NCBI GenBank assembly: GCA_027069135.1
Contig: JALXFE010000539.1
Location: forward strand, 34,815-98,814
Length of the DNA: 64,000 nt
Origin: Thermoanaerobaculia bacterium
GTDB lineage: Bacteria; Acidobacteriota; Thermoanaerobaculia; Multivoradales; JAHZIX01
Direction: 5' to 3'
Both the position numbers and the translations under genes were made by a program. The notes under the pieces were generated by a model. That model did not search any database. It was given only the letters and a program-made list of their open reading frames with translations, and had not been told where the DNA came from. Shown here in pieces: positions 25,801 through 36,700 of this stretch. How positions within the stretch are numbered: position 1 is the stretch's first letter; the number at the start of each line of letters is the position of its first letter.

Positions 25801-27706
25801 GTCCCCGGCACCTCGGAAGGCCCAGCGGGGGCCCGCTTTCTATCGGCCGTTTTTTAAGACGGCGCCGCCGGCTCACCTCGCCGACGAGCAGGACGGGACG
25901 CGGTGGCTGCTGCTCTCGGATGGCGGATCTTTGGGGGACGAGGTGGCAGCGATCCTTCGGCGGGAGGGGAACGAGGTTCTTCGGGTCGTTCCGGGCTCGC
26001 GATTTCGGCAGGTTTCGGCCCAGGAAGCCGAGCTTCGCCCGGGGTCTCGGGAGGATGTCCTACAACTTCTGGCAGCCTTCGGCACCTTGGCCCCGGAGCG
26101 CATCCTGCATCTTTTTCTGATGGATCCCGGGTACGGGAGTCTCCCCCTCCCGGAGCGCCTCGAGGCGGGATTCTTCAGCCTTCAGGCCCTGCTCCGGGGG
26201 TACCAGGAAACCGGCCGGATCTCTGAGCTCCGCAGTCTGGACGCGGTCCTTCCGGTGGCCGCCGACGCCCTCCTGGGCGAGGGGCTCGATCCCGCCGCGG
26301 CTATGGTGGAGGCCCTGTTGGGCACCGTGGGACAGGAGGTCCCGACCCTCCGCTGCCGCGCCCTGCGATGGGTGCCGAGGGAAGACGCTGGGGCGGCATC
26401 GGCGTTGCGCCGGGAGCTTGGGGCGGTAGCGTCCCGACAGAGCGTGCTCCTGGCTCGGGGACAGCGCTATCTCGCCGGCTGGGAAAATATCGAGCTGTCG
26501 GTCCCCAAGGCGCAGGAGGTGCTGAAGCCGGGAGGGACGTATCTCCTGACCGGAGGCTTCGGGGGCATCGCTCTTAAGTTGGCCGAGCGCTTGGTCGGCC
26601 AAGTCCGGGCGCGCCTCGTCCTGGTCTCCCGCCGGCCCTTACCGCCCGAGCCGGCACCGGACGACCCGCTGGCCCAGGTCCGCGAGTGCATCGAACGTTG
26701 GCGGGCTGGCGGGTCGGAGGTCATGACGGCAGCGGCGGACGTCACGGATAGGGCGGCCTTGGCGGCGGTGGTGAGAGCGGCGCGCCGTCGTTTCGGGCGC
26801 CTGGACGGCGTCCTGCATTGCGCTGGGCTGGCCGGGGGCGGGCTGCTCGAAACCCGAGACCGGGAGTCCAGCGGCGAGGTCTTCGCTCCGAAAGTGAGCG
26901 GCACCGAGGCCCTGGCGGAAGCGTTGCGGGATGATCCTCCGGATTTTCTCGTCCTATTCTCTTCGTTGGCCTCGGCGATCCCTCTGCCCGGGCAGGGGGA
27001 GTATGCCGCTGCCAACGCCTTCCTCGACGCCTTCGCTGAAGGCTCGGTGTTGCCCGGGACGGTGTCGGTGCAATGGGATTTTTGGCAGGGTCGAGGCATG
27101 GCCGCGGAGCCGCTGCCGGCCGGCTTCGAAAGCTGGCGCCAAGGTCCGGGATTGACGGCCCAGGAGGGGTGGGACTGCCTCCTCGCGGCCCTGGGCTCGG
27201 GCCTGCGGCGCCTCGCCGTGGCGAGCTTCGACCTGGTGGCCGGGGGTGCCGAGACGCCGCCGCAGCTTCCGGAAAGGCCGGTGACGCAGCCTTCGGCAGG
27301 GTTCTCCGGGCAACATTCGCGGCCGGATCTCTCGACCTCCTGGGCGGCACCTAGAAGCTCCACCGAGGAGGCCTTGGTAGAGATCTGGTCCGCTCTCTTG
27401 GGAATCGAGGCGGTGGGCATTCATGACGATTTCTTCGAGCTCGGCGGCCATTCCCTACTCGGTACCCGGGTTCTTTCCCGGATCGAGGATTCCTTTGGGG
27501 TCCACCTCCCCCTGGCCAAGCTCTTCCAGCTGCCGACGGTGGCGGCCCTGGCAGCGGAGCTGGACGCTCAGCGATCCCGTCCCGGGCCGGTGGCTGAGGA
27601 ATCGGCGCCGGTAGACGATGCCGTCGATCTCGACCCGGAGGCCCTCAGCGATGAAGCGGTAGCTCATCTCTTGGCGGCCCTGGCGCCGGAGGAGGTGGGC
27701 GTATGA
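19805..27706 (+). CDS. Hybrid NRPS-PKS: C-A-T-KS-AT-KR-T
   Basis: A 2633-residue synthetase that adds one amino acid and then extends it with a reduced malonate unit. The N-terminal ~24 residues form a charged helix typical of docking elements. Layout: C 25-470 (HHIAID from 165; the Gly of HHxxxDG is Phe), A 500-1005, T1 Ser 1050 (LGGNSLL), KS 1108-1535 (Cys 1279 in TACSTS), AT 1635-1930 (Ser 1731 in GHSIGE; HAFH from 1831, malonyl-type), KR 2010-2480 (GGFGGIA near 2250, Tyr 2400) and T2 Ser 2550. The A-domain code is D-P-L-T-V-G-H-I-V-K, which I cannot assign. An amino acid followed by KS-AT-KR without DH should give a statine-type gamma-amino-beta-hydroxy acid. The KR lacks the LDD motif, which argues against B-type stereochemistry. 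The protein ends in an acidic helix (LSDEAVAHLLAAL). It overlaps both neighbours by ATGA. Confidence 0.94.
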   Translation: MSPARRDLEEKRERLRALLKKKAGVAAGPFPLSVGQQALAYIQDLAPESSAYHVVFCARCREPLDGERLRRALEELLQRHAALRTTLLGRSCGERRQEVGAAPAVELIGAEDLVEENLEEALGQHLGQHLGQRLRQPFDLAAEAPIRWSILRRGPADHILFLLFHHIAIDFWSLGLLLEELDLLLKEQPLPALGASYRRFVSHQRDALAGSVGERLRRYWRQRLADLPPALDLPTDRPRPKERSFEGATALLRFEAAETEAARKLARESGATLFATLLAVLQILLRRWSGQRDLLVATPVANRDGGFEKTVGYFVHQVAIRGDRGLEAPFAEVVEQVRDRSLEAVEHCALPFAELVNLLDLPRNPSRAPLCDVGFALETPRMDRRGIFSLLLGDVGASVELGGKAWEAVDLPQQEGQLDLNLHLLEGEGGLGGLVAYDTALFDGSTVERLLSQLRRLLSGIAARPHLPVGDQPLLGRVEEQQLLALGTGAEASRAEGSMVDAVLERCRRQPEEVAVEDCAGSMTYGALEARSERLARRLRALGVGPEVPVAVLEEPCPQMVVAWLAILRCGGVYLPLDPQNPPARLREMLGPQTMDSTSGAPCRILVSRREILQAVFAEKGILAGLDILDPEEDAGSEVARAAAATTRPSPIHPLQLVNLIFTSGSTGRPKGVAIPHRALHNVVTWYGNLLNLGPRDRVPNTLRPGFDPAGLEVWSTLLAGATLVVPEAEDRASGQRFARWLARQRITAATVPAPLGESLLAAQLPDDLRLRHLVLGGEALRRRPGADLTFEVHNHYGPTEATIVACGGPVAVASEQTVPDVGRPVDGVSILLLDDRLQPKPRGGVGEVFIRGVGVARGYLGRPALTAAAFLPDPSGSEKGGRIYRSGDLGRWGKDGNLQLLGRKDEQIKIRGFRVELEEVERALCTLPEVAAGVVVPQGAGSNRAILVAYVVPGDSRKKPDRELLGATLAQHLPEYMVPTRWVFLEALPLTANGKVDRRALAVRRISGPSTVAVAASEAERRIARIWGQVLGLKIVPPEANFFDLGGNSLLLGETLSPLEESLGHSLTLVELLRYPTVRSLAHHLEGPATPEDSRSEGISPELFKAEPIAVIGMAGRFPGAASIRELWDLLRDGREGLRSFSEDELAAAGAPARALRDDRFVAAGGILQDIEEFDAPFFGLNPREAEILDPQQRIFLECAWQALEDAGYVPGGEDRTGVFAGSGQSTYLRHHLEGHDELSRSVGDYQLTISNDKDFLAPRVAYRLDLKGPAVNVQTACSTSLVAVHLACQSLRAGECEMALAGGVTLRLPQTSGYRYQEGMILSPDGHCRPFSEGAAGTVGGNGVGVVLLKPLSRALADGDPIHGVIPGSAINNDGSLKAGFTAPNVGGQAAVIRRALAAAGAQASEIDYIEAHGTATELGDPIEVAALNRVLQGVSGPVGLGSVKSNLGHLDTAAGVTGLIKTLLALEHEEIPRTLHYESPNPRIDFGEGPLEVVAQNRPWPRREGRARRAGVSSFGIGGTNAHVIVEEAPTRAPAAVPGSAPAAGPERPAELWVLSGRTPRALDQVREDLGGYLSEHPSTSHRAVAHTLQAGRRAFEARAAVVLRPDEDGGTVLADAGRGHRGTARNPAAPRIYLFPGQGAQYPSMGRELYEGFEVYRRHLDRCAEILEPRLGLDLRHWLHRDVADEEAAARLRHTDLAQPALFAVASSLVELWRSLGVEATAMIGHSIGEWVAAWESGVLDLESALTLVAARGRLIHALPPGEMVSVALGEEELRSLIRPFLREGISLAAVNGPRQGVVSGSAPAMAGLVEALQREGVEHRRLHTSHAFHSGMMDPCLEAFRDEVRKVALKAPQRPFVSNVTGRWIRDEEATDAEYWVGQLRSTVRFSDALASAAAQYEEATFLECGPGRSLASFVRSTLPGARAVSCLPHPKSGAGARETFLEAIGRLWLEGQEIRWQGLDPTPPARLSLPTYPFQRERYWIDPPEAIAPGRPRSPAPRKAQRGPAFYRPFFKTAPPAHLADEQDGTRWLLLSDGGSLGDEVAAILRREGNEVLRVVPGSRFRQVSAQEAELRPGSREDVLQLLAAFGTLAPERILHLFLMDPGYGSLPLPERLEAGFFSLQALLRGYQETGRISELRSLDAVLPVAADALLGEGLDPAAAMVEALLGTVGQEVPTLRCRALRWVPREDAGAASALRRELGAVASRQSVLLARGQRYLAGWENIELSVPKAQEVLKPGGTYLLTGGFGGIALKLAERLVGQVRARLVLVSRRPLPPEPAPDDPLAQVRECIERWRAGGSEVMTAAADVTDRAALAAVVRAARRRFGRLDGVLHCAGLAGGGLLETRDRESSGEVFAPKVSGTEALAEALRDDPPDFLVLFSSLASAIPLPGQGEYAAANAFLDAFAEGSVLPGTVSVQWDFWQGRGMAAEPLPAGFESWRQGPGLTAQEGWDCLLAALGSGLRRLAVASFDLVAGGAETPPQLPERPVTQPSAGFSGQHSRPDLSTSWAAPRSSTEEALVEIWSALLGIEAVGIHDDFFELGGHSLLGTRVLSRIEDSFGVHLPLAKLFQLPTVAALAAELDAQRSRPGPVAEESAPVDDAVDLDPEALSDEAVAHLLAALAPEEVGV
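20165..20212 (+). repeat. In-frame 12-bp repeat inside a condensation domain
   Basis: Two perfect copies of cacctgggccag (20177-20188, 20189-20200) are flanked by degenerate copies on both sides. They encode repeated HLGQ in a helix of the N-terminal C subdomain, ahead of the HHxxxD motif. Confidence 0.85.
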
Positions 27707-30700
27707 CCTCCACGGCAGACCCCGCGAAGACTCCGGGAAGCACCGCCGAGCGCCAGCGGCTGGCGAGGCTGCTGGCGGATCGGGAACGGGCCCCCCGTCT
27801 CTATCCCCTCTCGTCGTCCCAGCAGCGGTTGTGGTTCCTGGATCGTCTGGAAGGAACCCGTGGCTACAGCTTGCATCAGGCCCTGCGGCTGCGGGGGGAT
27901 CTCGTCCTTCGTGGGCTCGAAGGGGCCGTCGTAGGCTTGCTCCGGCGGCACGGGGCCCTGCGTACGGTCATCGTCGAAGCCGATGGCGAGCCCTACCAGG
28001 CGGTGTTACCGGCCGAGACGTTTGAGGGAGCTCGGAGGGTCTTTTTCCGGGTGGATCTGGAGGCAGCCCGAGAGGCAGCCCCCGGCCTGCTGGAAAAGGT
28101 TTTGAGAAAACCCTTCTCCCTGGCTCGGGGGCCCCTCTTTCGAGTCTTGCTCCTGGCTCTCGGCGGCGAGGAGCATATCCTCCTGATCCACCTCCACCAC
28201 ATCGTGGCGGACGGCGCCTCGATGCAGATCCTGGCGCAGGATCTGGCCGAGCTCTACCGAGCCGAGATCGGCGGCGAGGCTCCCCGGCTAGAGCCCCTCG
28301 AGAGCGATTACGGTGCCTACAGCCGGTGGCAGCAGCGGCGATTGGCCGGGACCGAAGCCGAGCGCCTCGTCCGGTTTTGGCGCCGGACCCTCGAGGGAGC
28401 CCCACCACAGCTGGAGTTGCCGACGGATAAGCCCCGGCCGGCCAAACTCAGTGGTGCTGGGGATCTCCTACCGTTTCACGTCCGCCCGGAGCTCTTGGCT
28501 GCGATGGAGGGGCGCGCCCGTCAGGAAGGCTGTACGCCGTTTCAGGTCTGGATGACCGCCTTCCTGGCGTTCCTTCTACGCCTCACCGATCGCCGGGATC
28601 TGGTGGTCGGAATCCCCGTTGGGGGAAGGACCCGCTCGCAGCTCGAAGGGTTGGTGGGTTTTTTCATCAACACCCTCGTCCTGCGGTGCCGCGTATCGCC
28701 GGGAGATTCTTTTCTCGACACCCTCCGCCGGGTGGTGGAGCGTAGCGTCGAGGCCTTCGATCATCAGGAGCTACCCTTCGACCGATTGGTGGAGGCCGTG
28801 CAACCGCCTCGGGATGCGCGCTTCGCACCGGTGGTGCAGGTTTCCTTTCAAGTGCAGAGCCTGCCGGTTGAGGTGCCGGCCCTGGTCGGCCTCGAGACCG
28901 AGAGGATAGAGCTCGATCCGGGGACCGCGACCCTGGATCTGGCGGTGTACCTGGAGGGCTCCGGGGCGAGCTCCGGATCGGGATCCCAGGGCTACGTGCA
29001 GAGCCATCGGGACCTCTTCGACCCTGGGACGGTAGAGCGGTGGAGCCGCCAATTTCTCACCCTGGCCGACGGGGCGGCACGGCGACCCGCGACGACTTTG
29101 GAAGCCCTGAGTCTCTTCGGCGCGGCGGAGATCGACCAGTTGCGAGGAGAGGCCTCGCCCTCGCCCTCGACCCTCGGGCCCTCGGCGCCGCAGGGGATTT
29201 TGCAGCGGATCTACGCCTGGGTGGAGGAAGCCCCGGGTGCTCCGGCCCTCCTCTTCGGTGGCGAGACCTGGAGCTACGAGGAGCTCTGGCGGCGCTCGGG
29301 GGAGATCGCCACGGCTCTTGCGGGCCACGGCGTCGGCGTGGAAGATCCCGTGGGTGTCCTCTCGGACCGGTCTCCCCAGCAGGTCGCCGCTCTCCTGGGA
29401 ATTCTTCGCCGGGGGGCTGTGTACCTACCCCTGGACTCATCCCTCCCCCGGGATCGGCTTCACTTTTCCCTCGAGGACGCCGGGGCCAACATCGTTGTCT
29501 CCGATCAGGAAGGGTGCTCCCGTCTAGCTTCGCTCGAGGCTTTCAAGGCCGGTGCCCTGGCGATCCTCGACTGGGAAGAGATTTCTGAGGGGGCGGAGAT
29601 TCCTAGGGGGGAGACAGCCGGTGCCGAGCGAGCCCATCCGTCGAGCGGCGCCTACCTGATCTATACCTCCGGCACCACCGGGCGGCCCAAGGGAGTCCTC
29701 GTCGGCCGCCGGGCTCTGGAGGACCACTGCCGGGCGGTGGCGGAGCTCTACGAGATCTCCGCCGGGGAAGGGGTCCTCGCCTTCGCGTCGGTGGGCTTTG
29801 ATACCTCGTTGGAACAGATCCTGCCGGCCCTGACCTGTGGCGCCCGGGTGGTCCTCCGGCCTCGGGAGATGTGGGGCGCCGCCGAGCTGTGGGCCGAGGT
29901 CACAGAAAAGAGAATCGCCGTGGCGAATCTCTCGACCGCCTATTGGAAGGAGATGATCTCCCAAGGGGCTGAGGAAGGCAGGGATCTTGGGGGAAGCTCG
30001 CTGCGTTTGCTGATCGTCGGGGGCGAGGCGATGACCACGGGAGCCCTGGCCGCTTGGCATCGCTGGGTGGGGGCCGACGCCCCGAAGCTGCTCAACGCCT
30101 ACGGCCCGACGGAAGCGACGGTGACCGCGACCGTCGGGGTGACGAAGTCCGCGCCGACGGCGAGGCAAATCTCTATCGGCCGACCGCTCGTCGGCCGCAG
30201 CGCCTGGGTAGTGGATCGCCGTCTGGGCCCCGTCGCCGAGCGAGCCCTCGGAGAGCTCGCCTTGGGCGGCTGCTTGGCTCGCGGCTATGTGGGGTTGCCG
30301 GCCTCGACGGCCGCTTGCTTCGTGCCGGATCCGTGGGCTCTAAAGGCCGGAGAGCGGCTGTACCTCACCGGTGACCTGGCCCGTCGCCGCCTCGATTCAA
30401 CCTTGGAGATTCTCGGCCGCCGGGATAGGCAGCTCAAATTGCGGGGTTTCCGCATCGAACCCGCAGAGATCGAGGCGGTCCTCCTAGGCGATGGGTCGGT
30501 GGAACAGGCGGCGGTGGTCGCCAAGTTGCGGCCAGGAACCCCCGGCGCAGGGGCCGCGAGCGGGTCCGAGGACCGGCAGTTGGTGGCCTACGTGGTGGCC
30601 CGGGAGGCGGCTGAGGTGCCTCGTCTCGAAGAAGTCCTGCTGGAGCGGCTCTCAGATCGTCTTCCCCCCTATATGGTGCCGACCCGGGTGATGCTCCTGG

Positions 30701-33700
30701 AGCGGTTGCCGCTGACCCTCAACGGCAAGCTCGATACCCGGGCGCTGCCCAACCCCACGGAGGCTCCTTCGAAGGTCCCGGAGCCCGGCGTTTCCCGGCC
30801 CCTCGGACGCCCCACCGATTCCCCGCTGGGGGAGCTGGCGATGGAGAGCTGGCGTCACCATCTTGGAGTGGAGAAGGTGCGGCCGGAGGACGACTTCTTT
30901 TCTCTCGGGGGCCATTCTCTGCTGGCGACGCGGCTGGTCTCCACCTTGGGGCGGTCCTTGGGCCTCGAGATCCCCGTTGCGGAGATATTCGACCGGCCTC
31001 GTTTCAGCGATTTCGTTCAGCGCCTCGGGAAGCTCCATCGGGAGCTCCATCGGCAGCTCCATCGGGAGTTTCACCGGGGCGGCGGATCGGCAGCAGCTGC
31101 GATCCAACCGGTGGAGTCTCCGACCCACGCCTTCCCCTTGTCGTTTTCCCAAGAACGGCTCTGGTTCCTGGACCGCTTGACCCCGGATTCGACTCTCTAC
31201 AATATTGCCGGCCGACTGCGGCTGCGGGGAGATTTGGACCCGTCGGCCCTGGGCAAGAGTCTGGCCCTGATCGAGGCCCGGCACGGGAGTCTGCGTACGG
31301 TTTTTCATCGCCGCCGCGGAGGACCTCGCCAACGGGTTCAGCCGGGGCGGCAGGACGTGCTGCAGAGGATCGATCTCGCCGGCCTGGGCGCTCGGGCCGA
31401 GGCGGCGGCGGCGAGGTTGGCCGACGTCGCCGCCCGACGGCCCTTCCGCCTCGATCGGGGCCCCCTCTGGCGGGCCCATCTCTTGAAGCTCGGAGAGGGC
31501 CGCCATGACCTGGTGGTGGTGCTCCATCACATCGTCTCCGACGGCTGGTCCCAGGGGGTGTTCTTCGCAGAGCTCGCCCATGCCTATGGAGCCTTTAGCC
31601 GGGGGACACAGCCCCGGCTGGCTCCGCTGGAGTTGCAGTACTCGGATTATTCGGTCTGGCAACGGGACTACCTCGAGGGGGAGGTCCTGGACGGCCTGCT
31701 CCGCTTTTGGAGATCGCGTCTGGCTTCGGCGATGGCGGACGACTCCAGCGGCAAGAGGCCGGAAGTGGCCCATCTGCCGACGGATCGCCCCCGGCCCGTG
31801 CGGCAGAGCTTCCGTGGCTCGCTGCTTCGGTACCGGTTTTCGAGGTCGCCCGGCGAGCCCTCCCTGGAGGAAGGCCTGCGGCATCTCGGACGTCGCCGGG
31901 GCGCCACCCTCTTCATGGTGTTGTTGGCCGCCTTCCAGGCGCTCCTCTACCGCCTGAGCGGCGGGCGAGAGATTCTCCTCGGAACCCCGGTGGCCAATCG
32001 GGACCGTCCGGAGGTAGCCGACCTCATCGGGTTTTTCGTCAACACGTTGGTGTTGCGCACGACGGTGCAGCCGAACGCCTCCTTCGCAGAGTGGGTAGTG
32101 ACTCAGCGACGGGCCGTCCTCGAGGCCTATGCTCATCAGGACCTTCCTTTCGAACGCCTGGTCGGGGAGCTCGCTCCCCACCGGGACCTGGGTCAGGCTC
32201 CTCTTTTCCAGATCATGCTGACCCTGCAGGAAGGGGAGATGCAGGTGCCGTCCCTCGAGGGCCTCGAGGCGTCCCTCGATCCCTTGGACTCAGGGACGGC
32301 CAAATTCGATCTCTCTATCTACTTCCGCTGCGCCGGCGAGGGCTTGGAGGCCGGCTTTGAGTACGATCGGGATCTCTTCGACGGCACGAGTGTCCAGCGC
32401 CTCGCCGGGCAGCTGGAGGTTCTTCTGAGGAACGCCCTCGAAGATCCCGACGGCGCCCTTCGCGGGCTGGCGCTGCTGACGGCGGCGGAGGCGCAGCAGC
32501 TGCGGGCGGAGTGGAACGATAGCGTGCGGCCCTTCAGCCCCGTCATGACCCTCCACGGGCGAGTCGAGGCCCAGGTGGATCGAACCCCGGCGGCGACGGC
32601 GGTGGAGATGGCAGAAGGTGAGGGCCGTCTCACCTACGCCGAGCTGGACGAGCGGGCCAATCGCCTCGCCCACCATCTGGGTCGACAAGGGGTCGCTCCG
32701 GAGGTCCGGGTCGGGGTGCTTCTGGAGAGGTCGCTGGATTTGGTGGTGGCCTTGGTGGCGGTTCTCAAGGCCGGGGGAGCGTATATTCCCCTCGACCCGG
32801 ACTATCCGGAGGAGCGCCTGGCCTTCATGGCCCGGGATGCCCGCCTGGGGGCCTTGATTTCCGTCGAAGGCCTCGTCGCGAAGCTTTCCGGCGAGGGGGT
32901 GGGGCCCTCCCGGACCGTATTGTTGGACCGCGACGCCCGGTCGATCGGGACCTCTCCACGGCACCGGCCAACGCCTTCCCTGGGGCCGGAGAATCTCGCC
33001 TACATCATCTACACATCCGGTTCCACCGGGAGGCCGAAGGGGGCCATGAATTCCCATCGGGGAATCTTCAACCGGCTGCGGTGGATGCAGGAAGCCTATG
33101 GCCTGGGCCCGGAGGACAAGGTCCTTCAGAAGACACCCTTCAGCTTCGATGTCTCGGTGTGGGAATTCTTCTGGCCCCTGGCCACCGGGGCGACCCTGGT
33201 CATGGCCCGGCCCGGAGGTCACGGGGATCCGCGGTATCTGGCGCAGACGATCCAGGATTGCGGGATCACGACGCTGCATTTCGTGCCGTCCATGTTGCAG
33301 GCTTTCCTCACCGTTCCGGAGGCCCGGGGCTGTACCGGGTTGCGGCGCATCATCGCCAGTGGCGAGGCCCTGGCGCGTCCGCTGGTGGAGCGCTGCCACG
33401 AGGTCTTGGCGGCGCAGCTGCACAATCTCTATGGGCCCACCGAGGCCGCCGTCGATGTGACCTCCTGGCCCTGCCGCCGGGGCGAGACCGGTTCCGTGGT
33501 CATCGGCCGTCCCATCGCCAATACCCTCGTCGCGGTCCTGGACGGAGATTTGAACCCTGTTCCCGTCGGTGCTCCGGGACAGCTTTTCCTGGGGGGGGAA
33601 AACCTCGGGCGAGGCTATTGGGGCCGGGGAGCGCGGACGGCGGAGGCGTTCCTCCCACTACCCACCGGTCTGGCCGCCGAGGAGAGCCCTGGCCAGCGGC

Positions 33701-36700
33701 TCTACGCCACGGGGGATCGGGTCCGCTGGCGCATCGACGGAGCTCTCGAGTTTCTGGGGCGGATCGATTTTCAGGTCAAGATTCGCGGCCAGCGCATCGA
33801 GTTGGGCGAGGTCGAAGCAGCCCTTCTGAAGCTGCCGAAGATTCGGCAAGCGGTGGCGATGGTGGAAGAAGGTCCCCGCGGGGATGCCCAGGTCGCCGCG
33901 TTTCTTGGAGGCCCCGGTCCCGCCCTGCCGGATCTGTGGCGCCAGCAGCTGCGCCGGAGCCTGCCGGAAGCGATGATCCCCACCCGCTTCGTCCTCCGGG
34001 AGACCCTGTCCCTGACCCCCAACGGCAAGGTCGATCGTCGGGCCCTCGAAGCCTTGGCGGAAGCTCCGACGGACGAGCCGGATCTGCGCTCGGAGAGGGA
34101 GGGTTCCTCGAGGCGCAACCGACCCTCCGGGCTGGAGGGCCAGATCGCCGACCTTTGGAAGAGGGTTCTCGGCCGCCGCCACATCCCCCTCGATACGAGC
34201 TTCTTCGACCTTGGCGGCCACTCCCTGCTGCTGGTCGAGGTGCAGACTCGGCTTTCAGAGGACCTGGGGCATCCCGTCGAGCTGGTGGATCTCTTTCAAT
34301 ATCCGACGGTCCGGGAACTGACGAGGTTCTTGGATCCCACCGTCGAGAACGCCCCGGTCCAACAGGTGCAGCCGAGACCCCCGAGGGAGGACACCGAGGA
34401 ACGCTCCATCGCCATCGTCGCCATGAGCGGTCGCTTTCCCGGGGCCGATTCGATGGAAGAGCTCTGGGAGAATCTTCGGGCCGGGAAGGAATCCATCTCC
34501 TTCTTTGAAGACGATGAGTTGGAGATCTCTCCCTTCGCGCCGGTGAATCCCAAAGACCCGAGCTTCGTGGGAGCTGGCGGCGTCGTCGAGGGAGCGGATC
34601 TTTTCGACGCTGAAGTCTTCGAGATCACGCCCCGGGAAGCGGAGATTCTCGATCCCCAACAGCGGGTCTTCCTCGAATGCTCTTGGCAAGCTCTCGAACG
34701 GGCCGGCTACGATCCCCGCCGCTATCCCCATCGCATCGGGGTGTACGCGGGTATGGGGATCGGTAGCTATCTCTACACCCATGTTCTCGCTTCGCCGAAG
34801 ACCCTCGCCGCCACCGGCGGATACGCCGCGACCCTGGCCAACGACAAGGATTTCTTGGCCACCCGGGTGGCCTATAAATTGGGTCTCAAGGGGCCCGTCG
34901 TGACGGTGCAAAGCGCTTGTTCGACCTCCCTGGTGGCCGTCCACCTGGCCTGTCGGGCGCTGCGGGCCGGGGAATGTGAGCTCGCTCTAGCGGGCGGTGT
35001 CACGATTCGGACACCCCAGAAGACTGGCTATCTCTACCAGCCTTCCATGATCCTCTCTCCCGACGGCCGCTGCCGTCCCTTCGACGCCTCGGCGGCGGGC
35101 ACCGTCGGCGGCAACGGTGCCGGGGTCGTGGTGCTCAAGCGCCTCTCTCAGGCCCTGCAGGACCGAGATCCCATCGTCGCGGTGATTCGGGGCTCGGCGG
35201 TGAACAACGATGGATCCCGGAAGGTGGGCTTCACCGCCCCGGGCGTCGAAGGGCAGCGGCAGGTCATCGTCGAGGCCCTGGCGGACGCCCGGGTGGAAGC
35301 TGCCTCCCTCTCTCTCATCGAGGCCCACGGGACCGGCACCGAGCTGGGGGATCCCATCGAGGTGGCGGCCCTTTCTCAGGCGTTCCAGGATGTCGAAGGG
35401 CGGGGTTCCTGCGCGCTGACATCCGTCAAGGCGAATCTCGGGCACCTGGACGCGGCAGCCGGGGTCGCCGGCCTGGTCAAGGCCGCGCTGGCCCTGGAGC
35501 ATCGTTATCTCCCGCCGATGGCCGCCTTTCGGGCGCCAAACCCGCACCTCGACCTGGCCTCGACGCCTTTCTTCGTTCCCCGCGAGGGCCGTCCTTGGGA
35601 GAACGAGGGGCCGTTGCGGGCCGGGGTGAGCTCCTTCGGTATCGGCGGCACCAACGCCCACGTGGTCTTGGAAGAGGCTCCGGAGGCGGTGCTCTCGGCG
35701 TCGGCGACCTCGCGACAGGCCCAGCTCCTCCTCCTCTCAGCGGCGTCGAAAGAGGCTCTGGACGCCATGTCCGACAATCTTGCCGGAGCTCTCCAAGGAG
35801 CTCAAGGGGCCGACGCCGAGGAAGGGTTCCTCGCCGATACAGCCTTCACGTTGCAGTTCGGACGGCGGCGTCTTCCCCATCGGCAGGCTTGGGTGGTGCG
35901 AGATCTGAAGGGCTCGGTCGAGGCCCTGGTGTCGAAGAAGGGTCGTCGCGGCTCGCTGGAGGAAGAGCTCGAAGGCCGCCCCGTAGCGTTTCTCTTTCCC
36001 GGCCAGGGGGCTCAGGCGGCGGGCATGGGGGCCGAGCTCTACCGTCGGGAAGAGACCTATCGGCAGGCGGTGGATCTGTGCTGCGAGGCTCTCGAAACAC
36101 CGCTCAAGATGGATCTGCGTACCTTGCTTCTGGCTTCCCCGGAGGACGCGGAGGCGGCGAAAGCTCTGCTTCGGACCCAATTCGCACAACCGGCCCTCTT
36201 CACGGTGGAGTATGCCCTGGCCCAGCTGTGGATGGAGTGGGTCGGGCCACCCCAGGCGCTGCTCGGCCATTCCATCGGCGAGTACGTGGCGGCCTGTATC
36301 GCGGGAACCCTCTCCTTGAACGACGCGCTGCGGTTGGTCGCCGCGCGGGGCCGGCTGATGCAAACCCTCCCCGCCGGGGGCATGCTGAGCCTGCCGTTGA
36401 GCGAAGAGGAGCTGGAAGAAGCTCTCGCCGCCGGACCTCATCTGCCGGGCCTCGAGTTGGCCGCCGTCAACGGTCCCCGATCGACGGTGGTGTCCGGGCC
36501 CTATCCGGCCCTCGATGCGTTGGAAGAGAGTCTCCGGGAAGCGGGCCACGAAAGCCGGCGGTTGGAGACTTCCCACGCTTTTCATTCGGCCATGATGGAA
36601 CCGATCCTGGAAGATTTTCGAGGTGAGGTCTCTCGGTTGTCTCTGGCACCGCCGGAGATTCCTTTCGTATCGAATTTGAGCGCTCGCTGGATCCGGGACG

